A stretch of DNA of 64,000 nucleotides from Pelagicoccus sp. SDUM812005 (GTDB taxonomy: Bacteria > Verrucomicrobiota > Verrucomicrobiia > Opitutales > Opitutaceae). Below, piece after piece: positions 35,787-44,916 of this stretch. Each line of letters opens with the position of its first letter. Position 1 is the stretch's first letter. The stretch spans positions 682,001 to 746,000 of the forward strand of contig NZ_JARXIA010000001.1 in NCBI RefSeq assembly GCF_031127875.1, read 5' to 3'. The position numbers and the translations under genes are program-made. Under the pieces are notes generated by a model. It worked only from the letters and a program-made list of their open reading frames with translations. It searched no databases and had not been told where the DNA came from.

Positions 35787-37901
35787 ATGGCGATACAGCT
35801 GGAGGATTTCGCAAAACAGGTCTTGTTCGGCAGGACCATGGAGGAAAAGCTCTCCTTTCCGCGTGAGGAAATCGTGGATACGAAACGTGGCGAAGCGATC
35901 AAAACGCCTCGGACGCTCTCCCGTCCGAGCCATTTGGTCCTGAGGGAGAACGGAGTCAAGGCCAGCCATCCGAGCCAAGCGAAGCTGGTGGACGAGAAGG
36001 AGCGCGGGCGCCTGCTGCATTTTTTCGGAAACCACGAACTGCTTGCTACGGAGCTGATGGCCTTGGCGATCCTGAAGTTTCCCGAAGCGCCGACCAGTTT
36101 TCGCAGGGGCTTGCTGGAGACTTTGAAGGACGAGCAGATGCATACCCAACTGTATCTGCACCGGATGAGGCAGTGCGGGGTGGAGTTCGGGGAGTTGCCC
36201 TTGAGCGACTACTTTTGGCGCAGCGTTTCGTCCATGGAAGATCCGCTCGATTACGTGACGCGCTTGTCGCTGACCTTCGAGCAAGCGAACTTGGACTACT
36301 CTCGCGAGTACGGAAAGATATTCGAAACGGTGGGCGATAGCGCTACCGCGAACATCCTCGACAAGATCTACCGGGACGAGATCGACCATGTCGGCTTTGG
36401 CCTGAAGTGGTTTCGCCGCTGGAAGGCGGAGGGAAAGACCGATTGGGAAGCCTTCCGCGAGCGCCTCGTTTTTCCGCTGTCGCCAGCCCGGGCGAAGGGG
36501 AACTTCTTCAATCGCCAAGGTCGCAGCGAGGCCGGTTTGGACAGTTCCTTCATCAAGGACCTCGAGGTCTTCAGCCAGTCCCGCGGACGGACGCCTTTCG
36601 TGTATTGGTTCAATCCGGACGCGGAACGTTTTGCTGCGCAGGACTCCGCGGCTGGCTTCGATGCCAAGGCCTTGTCGGCAGTGCAGCGGGACCTGGAGTT
36701 TCTCCCGGCCTTCCTGTCGCGTCGGGACGACGTGCTGCTAATGCAGGAGCGGCCTTCTGCCGCCTTTCTGAAATCGCTGAAGGCCGCAGGAATGGAACTG
36801 CCGGAGATCTATTGCTACCAGCCGAACGAGCGAAGCAAGGCACCCGCGTTGAAGCGAAAATTGGGCGGAATCCGGCCCTGGGCCTGGACGCCCGATAGCG
36901 TCGCTTTCCTGTCGGAGCTGTTCGCTCGCGTAACGCGTCCTCGGAAGGTGGATACACTGTGGAACGAGCGCGTCCGGGAGCTGCACTCGAAGGCCTGGGG
37001 AGCCCGCTGGGCTGCTGCTTTCTTGGAGGAAGGCGAGCCCTGCGATTGGATCGTGGGCGGCGAGGTTTTAGGCCAGACTGCCGAGACTTTGGAAGAGGTG
37101 ACGCGCTTGCGAGAAGCCTTTGCGGAGCAGTCGTATCCGTCTGTCGCCTTGAAGGCTCCCTTTGGTACGGCTGCCAATGGAATGCGGCGTCTACTGGCTG
37201 GGGAGGCCGTTTCTGGGGCGCTGGTGCCTTGGATCGAACAAGTGTTGCGGGAGCAAGGGAGCCTCGTGGTGGAACCGTGGCTTGATCGCGTATACGATTT
37301 TTCGATACAGCTGGAGATGCGCGAGGAAGGTTTGCGGGTCCTGGGGTACACGCGGCTGCTTAACAACGCTCGCGGACAGTTTCGCGGGATCGTGACCAAC
37401 GGGTTTTGCCAGGGGCTCGATCCGGAGCTGGTGAAGTTCATCATGCAGCGGGTGGAGGGGCGTCCCCGTCTCTATCATTGGTACGAAGAGACGCTTTTGC
37501 CGGCGCTGGAAAAGTCTCTGTTGGAGATCGGATTTCAAGGGCCGATGGGAATCGATGCCTTCATCTTTCGCGATGGCGCGGGGCGGCTGTTGCTCAAGCC
37601 GGTGGTCGAGTTCAATCCGCGCTACACCATGGGGCGAGTGGCCTTGGAGCTGGGGCAGCGCAATGCGGCGACATCGGTCGGTTTCTTCGAAGTGGTGAGC
37701 AAGGCCCAGGTCAAGAAGCGTTTCGGCTCGAGCTTGGCGGAGTGGGGCGAGCGTTGCTTGGAGGCGTGTCCGCTGCGGCTTTCGGAAGAGAAGCGCCCGC
37801 GAATAGTGGAGGGCTCCTTGCTGTTGAACGATCCGCAGCAGGCCCGTCAGTTCCTCGCCGCCTACCACGTGCGGACGAGCTTGGAGGAGTTGCCGCTATG
37901 A
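35787..37901 (+). CDS. Fusion of DUF455 ferritin-like domain and ATP-grasp domain
   Basis: 704-aa two-part protein. Residues about 60-215 are a DUF455 ferritin-like four-helix bundle with di-metal ligands visible as Glu89, Glu116-x-x-His119, Glu165 and Glu198-x-x-His201. After a linker comes an ATP-grasp ligase-like half (about 300-630) with a nucleotide-loop segment LKAPFGTAANG (455-465) and the metal-binding strand KPVVEFNPRYTMG (604-616). The combination suggests an oxidation step coupled to ATP-dependent ligation, as in small-molecule or peptide modification. The ATG at 35787 follows the lactonase stop by 5 nt; a TTG further upstream would overlap it. The product overlaps the next gene by 4 nt. 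Confidence 0.85.
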   Translation: MAIQLEDFAKQVLFGRTMEEKLSFPREEIVDTKRGEAIKTPRTLSRPSHLVLRENGVKASHPSQAKLVDEKERGRLLHFFGNHELLATELMALAILKFPEAPTSFRRGLLETLKDEQMHTQLYLHRMRQCGVEFGELPLSDYFWRSVSSMEDPLDYVTRLSLTFEQANLDYSREYGKIFETVGDSATANILDKIYRDEIDHVGFGLKWFRRWKAEGKTDWEAFRERLVFPLSPARAKGNFFNRQGRSEAGLDSSFIKDLEVFSQSRGRTPFVYWFNPDAERFAAQDSAAGFDAKALSAVQRDLEFLPAFLSRRDDVLLMQERPSAAFLKSLKAAGMELPEIYCYQPNERSKAPALKRKLGGIRPWAWTPDSVAFLSELFARVTRPRKVDTLWNERVRELHSKAWGARWAAAFLEEGEPCDWIVGGEVLGQTAETLEEVTRLREAFAEQSYPSVALKAPFGTAANGMRRLLAGEAVSGALVPWIEQVLREQGSLVVEPWLDRVYDFSIQLEMREEGLRVLGYTRLLNNARGQFRGIVTNGFCQGLDPELVKFIMQRVEGRPRLYHWYEETLLPALEKSLLEIGFQGPMGIDAFIFRDGAGRLLLKPVVEFNPRYTMGRVALELGQRNAATSVGFFEVVSKAQVKKRFGSSLAEWGERCLEACPLRLSEEKRPRIVEGSLLLNDPQQARQFLAAYHVRTSLEELPL

Positions 37902-38332
37902 TGGATTCGTTGGCAGCTGCTTGGGATTGGCTGGCGAGCGCTTTCGAGGAAGAGCAAGCGTGGGTGGCTTGGATGGTAGGCGTCAGCGTCGTGACCTTCC
38001 TGGGCTCCTTGATCGCGGTGCCGATCGTGGTGGTCGCCATGGACGCGGACTTTTTCGTGCGGCCGGAGAAGCGAGGCATCCCGCTGAACCCCTTGCGATT
38101 GCTGCGGCGGATCCTCAAGAATGTCCTCGGCTGGATTCTGCTGGTGGCTGGGCTGGCGATGTTGCTTTTGCCCGGTCAAGGGCTGCTGACGATCGCCTTG
38201 GGGGTGGGGTTGGTGGACTTCCCCGGGAAGCGGAAACTGCAGATTCGGATCGTGAAGCTGGGGAAGGTGCATCGTTCCATAAATTGGATACGAAAAAAGG
38301 CGGATAAACCGCCTTTGGAATTGCCGCGTTAG
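37898..38332 (+). CDS. Small membrane protein, PGPGW-like
   Basis: 144-aa protein with two hydrophobic segments (about 24-47 and 73-98) and a central LLLPGQGLLTIALGVGLVDFPGK that matches the PGPGW-type transmembrane family. A positively charged C-terminal tail follows, which would face the cytoplasm. It starts at the ATGATG that overlaps the stop of the fusion gene by 4 nt, so it is translationally coupled to it. It may anchor the cytosolic fusion protein or export its product; neither is established. The reading frame continues far upstream inside the previous gene, which I reject as coding. Confidence 0.8.
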   Translation: MMDSLAAAWDWLASAFEEEQAWVAWMVGVSVVTFLGSLIAVPIVVVAMDADFFVRPEKRGIPLNPLRLLRRILKNVLGWILLVAGLAMLLLPGQGLLTIALGVGLVDFPGKRKLQIRIVKLGKVHRSINWIRKKADKPPLELPR

Positions 38333-38359
38333 CAGCTGAGGTCGCGGGGGGGCGGCTCG

Positions 38360-38794
38360 TTAGCCCGATTTGCCGTCGAGGTACTTCCAGGCGCCCTTAT
38401 GGCGTTTGAAGCGGGAGAGCTCGTGCAGCTCGTAAGGTTCGCCGTTGGCGAAGTATTCGGCGATGAACTCCACCTTGCCGGTCTTGTCGTCCTTGCCGCC
38501 GCGGGTGGTGTTGACGATGGTGAGGAAGCTCCAGTTGACGTCGTTGATGGTGTCGTAGAGCTCTTTCTTGAGGTTGGCGTCGCGCGTGTCCGGATGGGTG
38601 GTCTCGTAGAGGTAGTCGGGCTTGCGGAAGAAGTAGGCGCTGTAGCGCGAGCGCATCAGTTGTTCCGCGGTTTGAGGTTTGGCTTTTCCGTTGTGGAAGG
38701 GTTGGCAGCAAATATTGTAGTTGAGCTCGCTCTTGCAGGGGCAGAGGGAGGCTTCTCGCGCGGTGGGCGGTCGTGGTGTATCGGACTTATTCAT
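38360..38794 (-). CDS. YchJ-family protein with SEC-C motif
   Basis: 144-aa member of the YchJ/UPF0225 family. The N-terminal zinc-binding SEC-C motif is seen as CPC then eight residues and CC (CPCKSELNYNICC), followed by the conserved QTAEQLMRSRYSAY. The central domain is the NTF2-like fold of the family. Its function is unknown; the SEC-C motif commonly binds zinc and SecB-related or ribosomal partners. It lies 68 nt downstream of the response regulator on the same strand and converges on the membrane-protein gene. Confidence 0.92.
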   Translation of the reverse strand: MNKSDTPRPPTAREASLCPCKSELNYNICCQPFHNGKAKPQTAEQLMRSRYSAYFFRKPDYLYETTHPDTRDANLKKELYDTINDVNWSFLTIVNTTRGGKDDKTGKVEFIAEYFANGEPYELHELSRFKRHKGAWKYLDGKSG

Positions 38795-38862
38795 GAAGGG
38801 ACGGCATGGTAGCGAGCGGCGATCGAATTGCCAGTCCGCAGAGCGAAGAGTTTAGGCGAGGC

Positions 38863-39519
38863 CTAAAGGAGTCCGGAGCGGAAGCCTTTGGCGACTGCGG
38901 CGGGCGCGTTGACGACTTCCAGCTTTTCGTAGATGTGGTCCACGTGGTAGGCGACGGTGTTGATGGTGATGTCGAGCTCCTGGGAGATTTCCTTCCGCAC
39001 CTTGCCCTGGGCGAGCAGCTGGAGGATCTCCAGTTCGCGATCGGAGAGGGTCTTTTTGAGGGCGGGCTTCTTGCTGGAGTTGAGTTCGATCTGCTTGAGG
39101 ATGAATTTCGCCATTTTCGGATCGATGGAGGCGCCGCCGTCAAGCACGGACTGGATCGCCTCCGAGATCTGGGTAACGGTGGAGGACTTGAGCAGGTAAC
39201 CGGAGGCTCCGGCCGACATGGCGGCCAGGATATCTTCTTCCACCATGGATTGGGTGAGGATGATGATCTTGAGCTTTTCGGAGTATTTGTTGAACCAGGA
39301 GATGGACTCGATACCGGTCATGCCGGGGAGGTTCAGGTCGAGCAGGAGGATGTCGGGCGTTTCTTCGGCCCCCATTTGCTCCAGCTTGCGGAGGGCGACT
39401 TCCGCTGTGCTGAATTCGTGGATACAGCCGATGTCTATGGAGCACTTGAGGGCTCGGATAAGGGTGGTGCGGTAGCCGACGTGGTCTTCGACCAGCATTA
39501 TGTTGTATTTGTTGCTCAT
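38863..39519 (-). CDS. LuxR/NarL-type response regulator of the fucan-locus two-component pair
   Basis: 218-aa canonical response regulator: receiver with E11/D12 acidic pair and phosphoacceptor Asp61 in LLLDLNLPG, conserved Lys (LLKSS), and C-terminal LuxR helix-turn-helix (LSDRELEILQLLAQGKVRKEISQELDITINTVAYHV). It overlaps the end of the kinase gene by 4 nt (ATGA), so the two form a dedicated pair. They lie divergent to the TonB receptors and are the best candidates for their regulator. Confidence 0.95.
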   Translation of the reverse strand: MSNKYNIMLVEDHVGYRTTLIRALKCSIDIGCIHEFSTAEVALRKLEQMGAEETPDILLLDLNLPGMTGIESISWFNKYSEKLKIIILTQSMVEEDILAAMSAGASGYLLKSSTVTQISEAIQSVLDGGASIDPKMAKFILKQIELNSSKKPALKKTLSDRELEILQLLAQGKVRKEISQELDITINTVAYHVDHIYEKLEVVNAPAAVAKGFRSGLL

Positions 39520-41513
39520 TTGAAAAATCTGAATTTTCGGGTTTTTAGAATTAGGGTGACGCGGGTGCCGCCGGTTACGGAGCGTTCCGATTTGATGGAC
39601 GCCTTGAGCAGCTTGGCCCGCCGCTTGAGGGACTTAGGCGTTTCCTCTTGGTTGGATGCTTCGAGGCCGATTCCGTTGTCGCTGACGATCATGCTGATGG
39701 CCTTGGGATCCGCCAAGAGCCGAGTCTTGACCTTGGATGCTCCCGAGTGGCGCAGGATGTTGGTGAGGCATTCCTTGTAGAAAAGCAACAGGTCGATGCG
39801 GGTATGGGTAGGAAGGTCTTTGATGATGTCCTCGCCTTCGACGTGGAATTCGTGCTCGAGGTCGGCGAGGCTTCGGTTCGCGAATTGGGACATCTCTTCC
39901 ACCAGGTTTTCGCAGACGCCGCGGGCTTCGAGGATATTGGTGCAGTAGCGGGCGGCTTCGCCGCTTTTTTCGGAGTAGGCGCGGATCTCGTCGAGCAGGG
40001 CTTCCGTCTCGCTTCGGGAGTCGAGCGAGTTCTTCGCGATATCGCTGATGAGACCGATGGTGTGGATGTTCGCCCCTAGCTCGTCGTGCAGGTCGGCGGC
40101 GATCCGTTCGCGGATCTGGCTGACCTTTTGGAGGCGGAGGTGCCGGTCGATGAGGATGACGAAGGCGATGAGCACGACGAGGACCAGCACGAGCTGGAAC
40201 ATGCGGGCCAGCAGCTTCTTTTGCCGTTCGTAGTGCCGGGTCAGGGCGGCTTGCACGATGGGGAGTTCGCGTTCGAGGGTGCCGCGTTGGGCGAGCTGGT
40301 TCATCCAGTCCCGCATGCTGAGGATCTCGCCGTAGAGGTTGTTGCCGTCCGTGAGGGCGGAGGGGGAGCGGTGTCCGGACCGCAGCCCGTAGCTGGATAC
40401 GGGAGCGTTGAGGGCGACGTTTTTTCCCTCGGAAAGGATTTCGATCTCCGAGAATCCGATCCTGATGGGCGCGAAGTCCTCGAGGGATGGGGGCAGGGGG
40501 ATGAGGCGAACGTAGCGGCAGAGGGTGGCGGGGAACTGTTGGATAATGGTGGGGCCCGTTTCGAGCATGCCCCCTTTTCGGTAGTCGAGGAGCAGGCTTG
40601 CGTCGGAAAAGTCTGCGCGCAGGGCCCCCTCGAAGCGGATCCTGTCGGGAATCCCCAGGTCGCCCGGATAGGCCTGGGGAACGGTGTCGCTCTGGTCGAC
40701 GGCGTGCAGGCGGAAGCGGGATATGAGCTGGGGCTCTCCTAGGTCCAAGGTGATGTGGGAGTCGCCGTCGGCGAAGGCGATGAAGGCGTTGCTGCGGGTG
40801 CCTTGGGAAGCGTCCATGAGGTAGGGCAGGAAGCCGTCCACCAGGAAGCGCTCGTGCCAGACTCCCGCTACGCCGCGGCGGTCGGTGGAGGAGCAGGTTA
40901 CGGGGCGGTGGAGGGCGACGTTTTCTTCGCCGCTGAAAACCATGACCTCGGCCAGCTGCAGGACCTTGAGCCCGTCGAAGTTACGTTCCGAGAGCTCGAG
41001 GGCTTCGATACGAATCCAGTTCGCCTCGGTGGGAGGGAGGTGGAGCACCAGCGGGTCGATTCCCTGGGAGGCTCCGGCGGGTTGCTCGAAGCTCGCGATT
41101 TCGCTGCCTGGGTCGTCCGGGCCGTTCCCGGCGATGACTCTCAGCTTCCGCGGAAAGGCGTCGGCGAGGAAGCCTTTTTCCGGGTGGCGCCAAAGGCAGG
41201 GGACGAGGACAATCTCGTCGAGCGGGTAGCTGCGCTCCAGTTTGATCTCCACCCATTCGGTGGGGCTCCTCCAATAGGAGCGGTAGCCGATGGCGCCGGT
41301 GCCGCCGCGTAGGCTGAAGCTGGCCAGGTTGGCCAGCTGGAAGTTGATCTCGGCCAGGCGCGCTTCGAGTTCGCTTCCCGACAGCTCCTCCAACTGGCTG
41401 AGGGACTGCGACTGCTGCTGGGCATGGCCATCCCGGCCGAGCGTGATGGCGCAGGCTATGGCCAGAAGGAGGCAGCAGCAAACGGTACTGTATTTGAAGA
41501 AGGGGAATGGCAC
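39516..41513 (-). CDS. Sensor histidine kinase with discoidin-like extracytoplasmic region
   Basis: 665-aa NarX-type kinase. A membrane segment lies near the N-terminus (LLLAIACAITL), and an external part of about 400 residues contains two or three beta-sandwich modules that read like F5/8 type C (discoidin) domains (DGFLPYL...SHITLDLGE, SALTDGNNLYGE). A second membrane helix is at about 438-456. The cytoplasmic HisKA_3 dimerisation part has the phospho-His476 in ADLHDELGANIHTI, and the ATPase part has the N-box and VSDNGIGLE. Discoidin modules bind glycans, so the ligand may be a saccharide. The start is a GTG. The gene faces TonB receptor 1 across a gap with two inverted repeats. Confidence 0.92.
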   Translation of the reverse strand: MPFPFFKYSTVCCCLLLAIACAITLGRDGHAQQQSQSLSQLEELSGSELEARLAEINFQLANLASFSLRGGTGAIGYRSYWRSPTEWVEIKLERSYPLDEIVLVPCLWRHPEKGFLADAFPRKLRVIAGNGPDDPGSEIASFEQPAGASQGIDPLVLHLPPTEANWIRIEALELSERNFDGLKVLQLAEVMVFSGEENVALHRPVTCSSTDRRGVAGVWHERFLVDGFLPYLMDASQGTRSNAFIAFADGDSHITLDLGEPQLISRFRLHAVDQSDTVPQAYPGDLGIPDRIRFEGALRADFSDASLLLDYRKGGMLETGPTIIQQFPATLCRYVRLIPLPPSLEDFAPIRIGFSEIEILSEGKNVALNAPVSSYGLRSGHRSPSALTDGNNLYGEILSMRDWMNQLAQRGTLERELPIVQAALTRHYERQKKLLARMFQLVLVLVVLIAFVILIDRHLRLQKVSQIRERIAADLHDELGANIHTIGLISDIAKNSLDSRSETEALLDEIRAYSEKSGEAARYCTNILEARGVCENLVEEMSQFANRSLADLEHEFHVEGEDIIKDLPTHTRIDLLLFYKECLTNILRHSGASKVKTRLLADPKAISMIVSDNGIGLEASNQEETPKSLKRRAKLLKASIKSERSVTGGTRVTLILKTRKFRFFK

Positions 41514-41559
41514 TGAGGGTCGAGGAGCTGGGGTTCTGGTTATTGTCGTACGGAATGGT

Positions 41560-41580
41560 TTTTTAGGGCACCCCTAAAAA
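41560..41580. promoter_or_regulatory. 21-bp perfect inverted repeat, operator candidate
   Basis: Arms TTTTTAGGG and CCCTAAAAA flank CAC. The site lies 47-67 nt upstream of the kinase start and about 116 nt upstream of the first TonB receptor ATG. A related half-site TAGGGGTG recurs upstream of the second receptor at 44782-44789. It is a likely site for the adjacent response regulator or another dimeric regulator. Confidence 0.55.
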
Positions 41581-41624
41581 TGGCGGTATTCGCTATTTCG
41601 AGTGTCTTGTAGGCTGTTCTTGGT

Positions 41625-41640
41625 TCTCTCGGTCGAGAGA
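41625..41640. promoter_or_regulatory. 16-bp perfect inverted repeat
   Basis: Arms TCTCTCG and CGAGAGA around GT, 56 nt upstream of the TonB receptor 1 ATG. It may be a second operator in the divergent region or a hairpin in the receptor 5' leader. Confidence 0.45.
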
Positions 41641-41695
41641 CGACCTTTGGCTAACCCCAGTCAACCCCTAATAACGTACCCTACCTATACAAACT

Positions 41696-44644
41696 ATGAA
41701 AGCGATTACACACGATAACCCCAAGAGTCGTTATGTCAGACGATTCCTTGCCAGCCTGACCTGCGTCGGACTGGGATCATCTGCCCTGATGGCGCAGGAT
41801 GACGCCAATGAAGCCTCGGAGGAGGTGTTCGAATTGAGCCCCTTCGTGGTCGACGGATCGGAGGATTCCGGCTACGTAACAAACCAGTCTTTGTCAGGTT
41901 CGCGGTTCTCCCAGAATCTTAACGACATTCCCGCCAATATTTCGGTCATTACCGCTGAAATGATGGAGGACTTGGGCGCCTACGATGTGCAGGACGCCAT
42001 GGCTTGGTCGGTCAATTCCGAAGTATCTGGGGTAGGGGAGACGACCAGTTCGGATGCTACCGGCATCACGGACTTGGAGCGACGGAACTTGACCATTAAC
42101 ATTCGCGGCATCCAGTCGACTACGGCGCGGAACTTCTTCAAGTGGTCGATCAATTCCGATGGCTATAACGTCGGCCGTATCGATACTTCGCGCGGACCGA
42201 ACGCCTTGCTCTTCGGAGCTTCCAGCTTGGCGGGCTTGAATAACATTACCACGAAGCAAGCCATCTTTAAGGAAGTAAACAAGGTCTCTACTTCCTTTTC
42301 CTCTACCGGAGGCGGGCGCGCTGCTCTCGACGTCAATAAAGTGTTGATCGATGACAAGCTGGCCCTTCGTTTCAATACCTTCTACCATGATATGGATTCC
42401 TGGCGAGATTACGGAAACTCCAAGAAGGACGGTTTCGCGCTGGCCGGTACTTGGAAGGTGAACGATACCTTCACCGTTCGTTTCGAAGGAGAGAAGGGCA
42501 CTACGGAAAACGTGGCTCCGAAATCCGCGATTCGCGACAACACGAACGGTTGGGACCACAGCACGCTCGAAGTTGCGGTTGCGAATCCCAATACGGCTGC
42601 GAACCGACGCGCCGCGAACGCTGCGAACGCTGCGGCGGGCGTAGCTGCAATCGCTGCCAATTATGCACCGATCATCGATATCAACAACTTGGACGCGGGC
42701 GCCGTAAGCTGGGCTGGCCAAGTTATATCAAGGGGCGACGGAGCCTTCCTGAAGCCGTTCGTAGATGTGGGACTTACTTCGGGGACGGAATATGTCCCCA
42801 TGGATCTAACCGAACAGACGACACTGGTGGATGATCCTGCGGATTCTTTTCAATCCGCCCTGCTGCTTCCTGATTGGGACTACGGTAATCTATTGATGGC
42901 TGGTTCCGTCGTAGGTGAGCACGAAACGTATTCCGTCTATCTAGAGAAGAAGTTTTCCGATAACTTCTTCGTTGAGGTTGCGTACAACCACCAGGACGAA
43001 AACCGCAAGTGGCATTCGCAAGACGGTGGACCGAACCAGATCTATTACGATCTGAGCCCAACTTTGCCGGACGGTTATACGATCGATGGTTCGAGCGATA
43101 ATCCAAACTTTTTGAAGCCCTATATTACGGCCATGCCTGGGGTGCGCGAGGATTACGTGCAGAGCGACGAGTTCCGTGCGCTCGGAATCTACCGCATGAA
43201 GTGGGAATGGTTGGAGCTCGATGTAGGCGGCAACGTTAGCTATCGCTCGTCCCAAAGCGGACAATACCGCCGGGCGCTTACTATTGTCGATGGCGACAAT
43301 CCTGACCTTTCTGCCTCGGAGAATAAGCCGCGCTTCCGTCACTACCTGTCCGATCCGACCGATGGATTCACCCAGTACCGCGATGGAGAAACCTACACGA
43401 TCGGCGGTTCGACTCTCGAATACGTCAATGCTGGCACAGGTGGCGGGCAAGCTCACACGCAGGATCAGCTGACTTCTATGATGCTCTTCACCTCCGGCTC
43501 TTGGGGCCATGAAGGAAAGCTGAAAACTACGATTGGCATTCGCCGCGACAAGTTCGACGTGGAAGCCTTCAATAACTATATCACGGATCCTGTTACCAAG
43601 GAGTACCTTCGTAGTGAATTGAGCGATACGGATGCCGATACGATCGATTCGCCCTCCTATGGCGCCGTCTACCATCTCACTGATTGGCTCTCTGTCTACG
43701 GAAACTACAGCAAGTCGTTCGTATTCGGAAACAAGCGTCAGCTTAGCTTCCTAGGTGAAACGGTAGCGCCCCCGATCGGCGAATCCACGGAGTACGGCGT
43801 ACGTTTCCGCTTTGGACGTAAGCTGTCCGGATCGCTTAATACCTATGATTCGCAGCAGGAGAACAATCCGATCAACGTAAACAATATCGTTAATCAAATC
43901 GGTTTCATTCACGACGCCCTCGGTTGGGACGAACTGGGACAGCGTAGTGACACGGCAACTACCGCTTCGGAAGGTTACGAGTTTCGTTTGACGGGTAATC
44001 CGACCAAGTCCTGGACCTTGACAGGTAGCGTTTCGTTCCCTGAGCGAATGAATACGAATTCCTATGGTTTCGCCATGGACGAATACCTATCTACGGTACC
44101 GGCTACTTGGCTTGAAGCAGCGGGCGTCGATGCCGCGACTGCTGCTGGAATCACATCTCCGGACGACATTGCAAATATCGATACCAGCGAAGGGTCTGGC
44201 GTGGACGTGGAGGCTATCGATGCCATCACCACTCGTTGGACGAATATCCTCAATATCATCGAAAATCGTCGCGTAAACGACGGTCTCGGCGCGACGCGCT
44301 TGTCTAAGATCAACGGAAACTTCCTTACTCGCTACAGCTTCCGCGAAGGTTCGCTGAAGGGATTGTCCTTGGGCGCTGGCGTCCGCTATAACGGCGAAAG
44401 AGTGCTTAACCGTACGGCTGAAGGCGACGAGATCGTATCGGACGACTACCTCACTTATAAGGTATTCGCGAAGTACGGCTTCAAGTGGAAGGACCTCAAG
44501 TGGAACGTTAGCCTCAATATTGACAACCCGTTCAACGACTTGAACTTCGAATATAAGACGGTTAATGCCACGACTCTGGACGGTATTACTTATAACATCA
44601 GTTCGCCTAGAAGCGCGAAGTTGGGCGTCGGCGTAGACTTCTAG
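41696..44644 (+). CDS. TonB-dependent outer-membrane receptor 1
   Basis: 982-aa receptor with a signal peptide ending around ALMAQDD (about residue 34), the Opitutae-type N-terminal motif FELSPFVV (45-52), a plug domain (about 65-200), and a large beta-barrel ending in the aromatic VGVDF that the BAM machinery recognises. It would import oligosaccharides across the outer membrane using TonB energy. No SusD partner is encoded, unlike Bacteroidota loci. Its tandem paralogue follows at 44917; the two share long blocks. Receptor 1 has an alanine-rich loop insertion (about residues 298-325) and a longer late loop than its paralogue. Confidence 0.95.
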   Translation: MKAITHDNPKSRYVRRFLASLTCVGLGSSALMAQDDANEASEEVFELSPFVVDGSEDSGYVTNQSLSGSRFSQNLNDIPANISVITAEMMEDLGAYDVQDAMAWSVNSEVSGVGETTSSDATGITDLERRNLTINIRGIQSTTARNFFKWSINSDGYNVGRIDTSRGPNALLFGASSLAGLNNITTKQAIFKEVNKVSTSFSSTGGGRAALDVNKVLIDDKLALRFNTFYHDMDSWRDYGNSKKDGFALAGTWKVNDTFTVRFEGEKGTTENVAPKSAIRDNTNGWDHSTLEVAVANPNTAANRRAANAANAAAGVAAIAANYAPIIDINNLDAGAVSWAGQVISRGDGAFLKPFVDVGLTSGTEYVPMDLTEQTTLVDDPADSFQSALLLPDWDYGNLLMAGSVVGEHETYSVYLEKKFSDNFFVEVAYNHQDENRKWHSQDGGPNQIYYDLSPTLPDGYTIDGSSDNPNFLKPYITAMPGVREDYVQSDEFRALGIYRMKWEWLELDVGGNVSYRSSQSGQYRRALTIVDGDNPDLSASENKPRFRHYLSDPTDGFTQYRDGETYTIGGSTLEYVNAGTGGGQAHTQDQLTSMMLFTSGSWGHEGKLKTTIGIRRDKFDVEAFNNYITDPVTKEYLRSELSDTDADTIDSPSYGAVYHLTDWLSVYGNYSKSFVFGNKRQLSFLGETVAPPIGESTEYGVRFRFGRKLSGSLNTYDSQQENNPINVNNIVNQIGFIHDALGWDELGQRSDTATTASEGYEFRLTGNPTKSWTLTGSVSFPERMNTNSYGFAMDEYLSTVPATWLEAAGVDAATAAGITSPDDIANIDTSEGSGVDVEAIDAITTRWTNILNIIENRRVNDGLGATRLSKINGNFLTRYSFREGSLKGLSLGAGVRYNGERVLNRTAEGDEIVSDDYLTYKVFAKYGFKWKDLKWNVSLNIDNPFNDLNFEYKTVNATTLDGITYNISSPRSAKLGVGVDF

Positions 44645-44671
44645 CCTGGGAAGCATCTTGGTTCTTTACCG

Positions 44672-44707
44672 GCTACCGATGCGCGAAAGCGTATCGGTAG
44701 CTTTTTG
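44672..44707 (+). terminator. Terminator after TonB receptor 1
   Basis: A 13-bp stem with one G-T pair and a GAAA tetraloop (arm GCTACCGATGCGC), then five T. It separates the two receptors' transcripts. Confidence 0.85.
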
Positions 44708-44916
44708 CTTTGTTTGAGCGGTTCGTTTGCTGGCAGGAACGCCGGTGGATTCCGAGGGAGTTCGCTAGTTACCACACAAAATAGGGGTGTTAAATGACTG
44801 GATTATCTGGTAAACTTAAGGCGGTTCAGGCGTCGTACCCTAGATTGGCGATGAACTAGAGCACGGGCGGTCGCAGGCGCGGCTGGTCGGTTCATGCTTA
44901 AACTACAACCCTAATA

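Noticed and set aside
37406-37897. Upstream extension of the small membrane-protein frame
   Set aside because: It lies inside the ATP-grasp coding region in another frame and lacks domain features; the 4-nt overlapping ATG at 37898 is the natural start.
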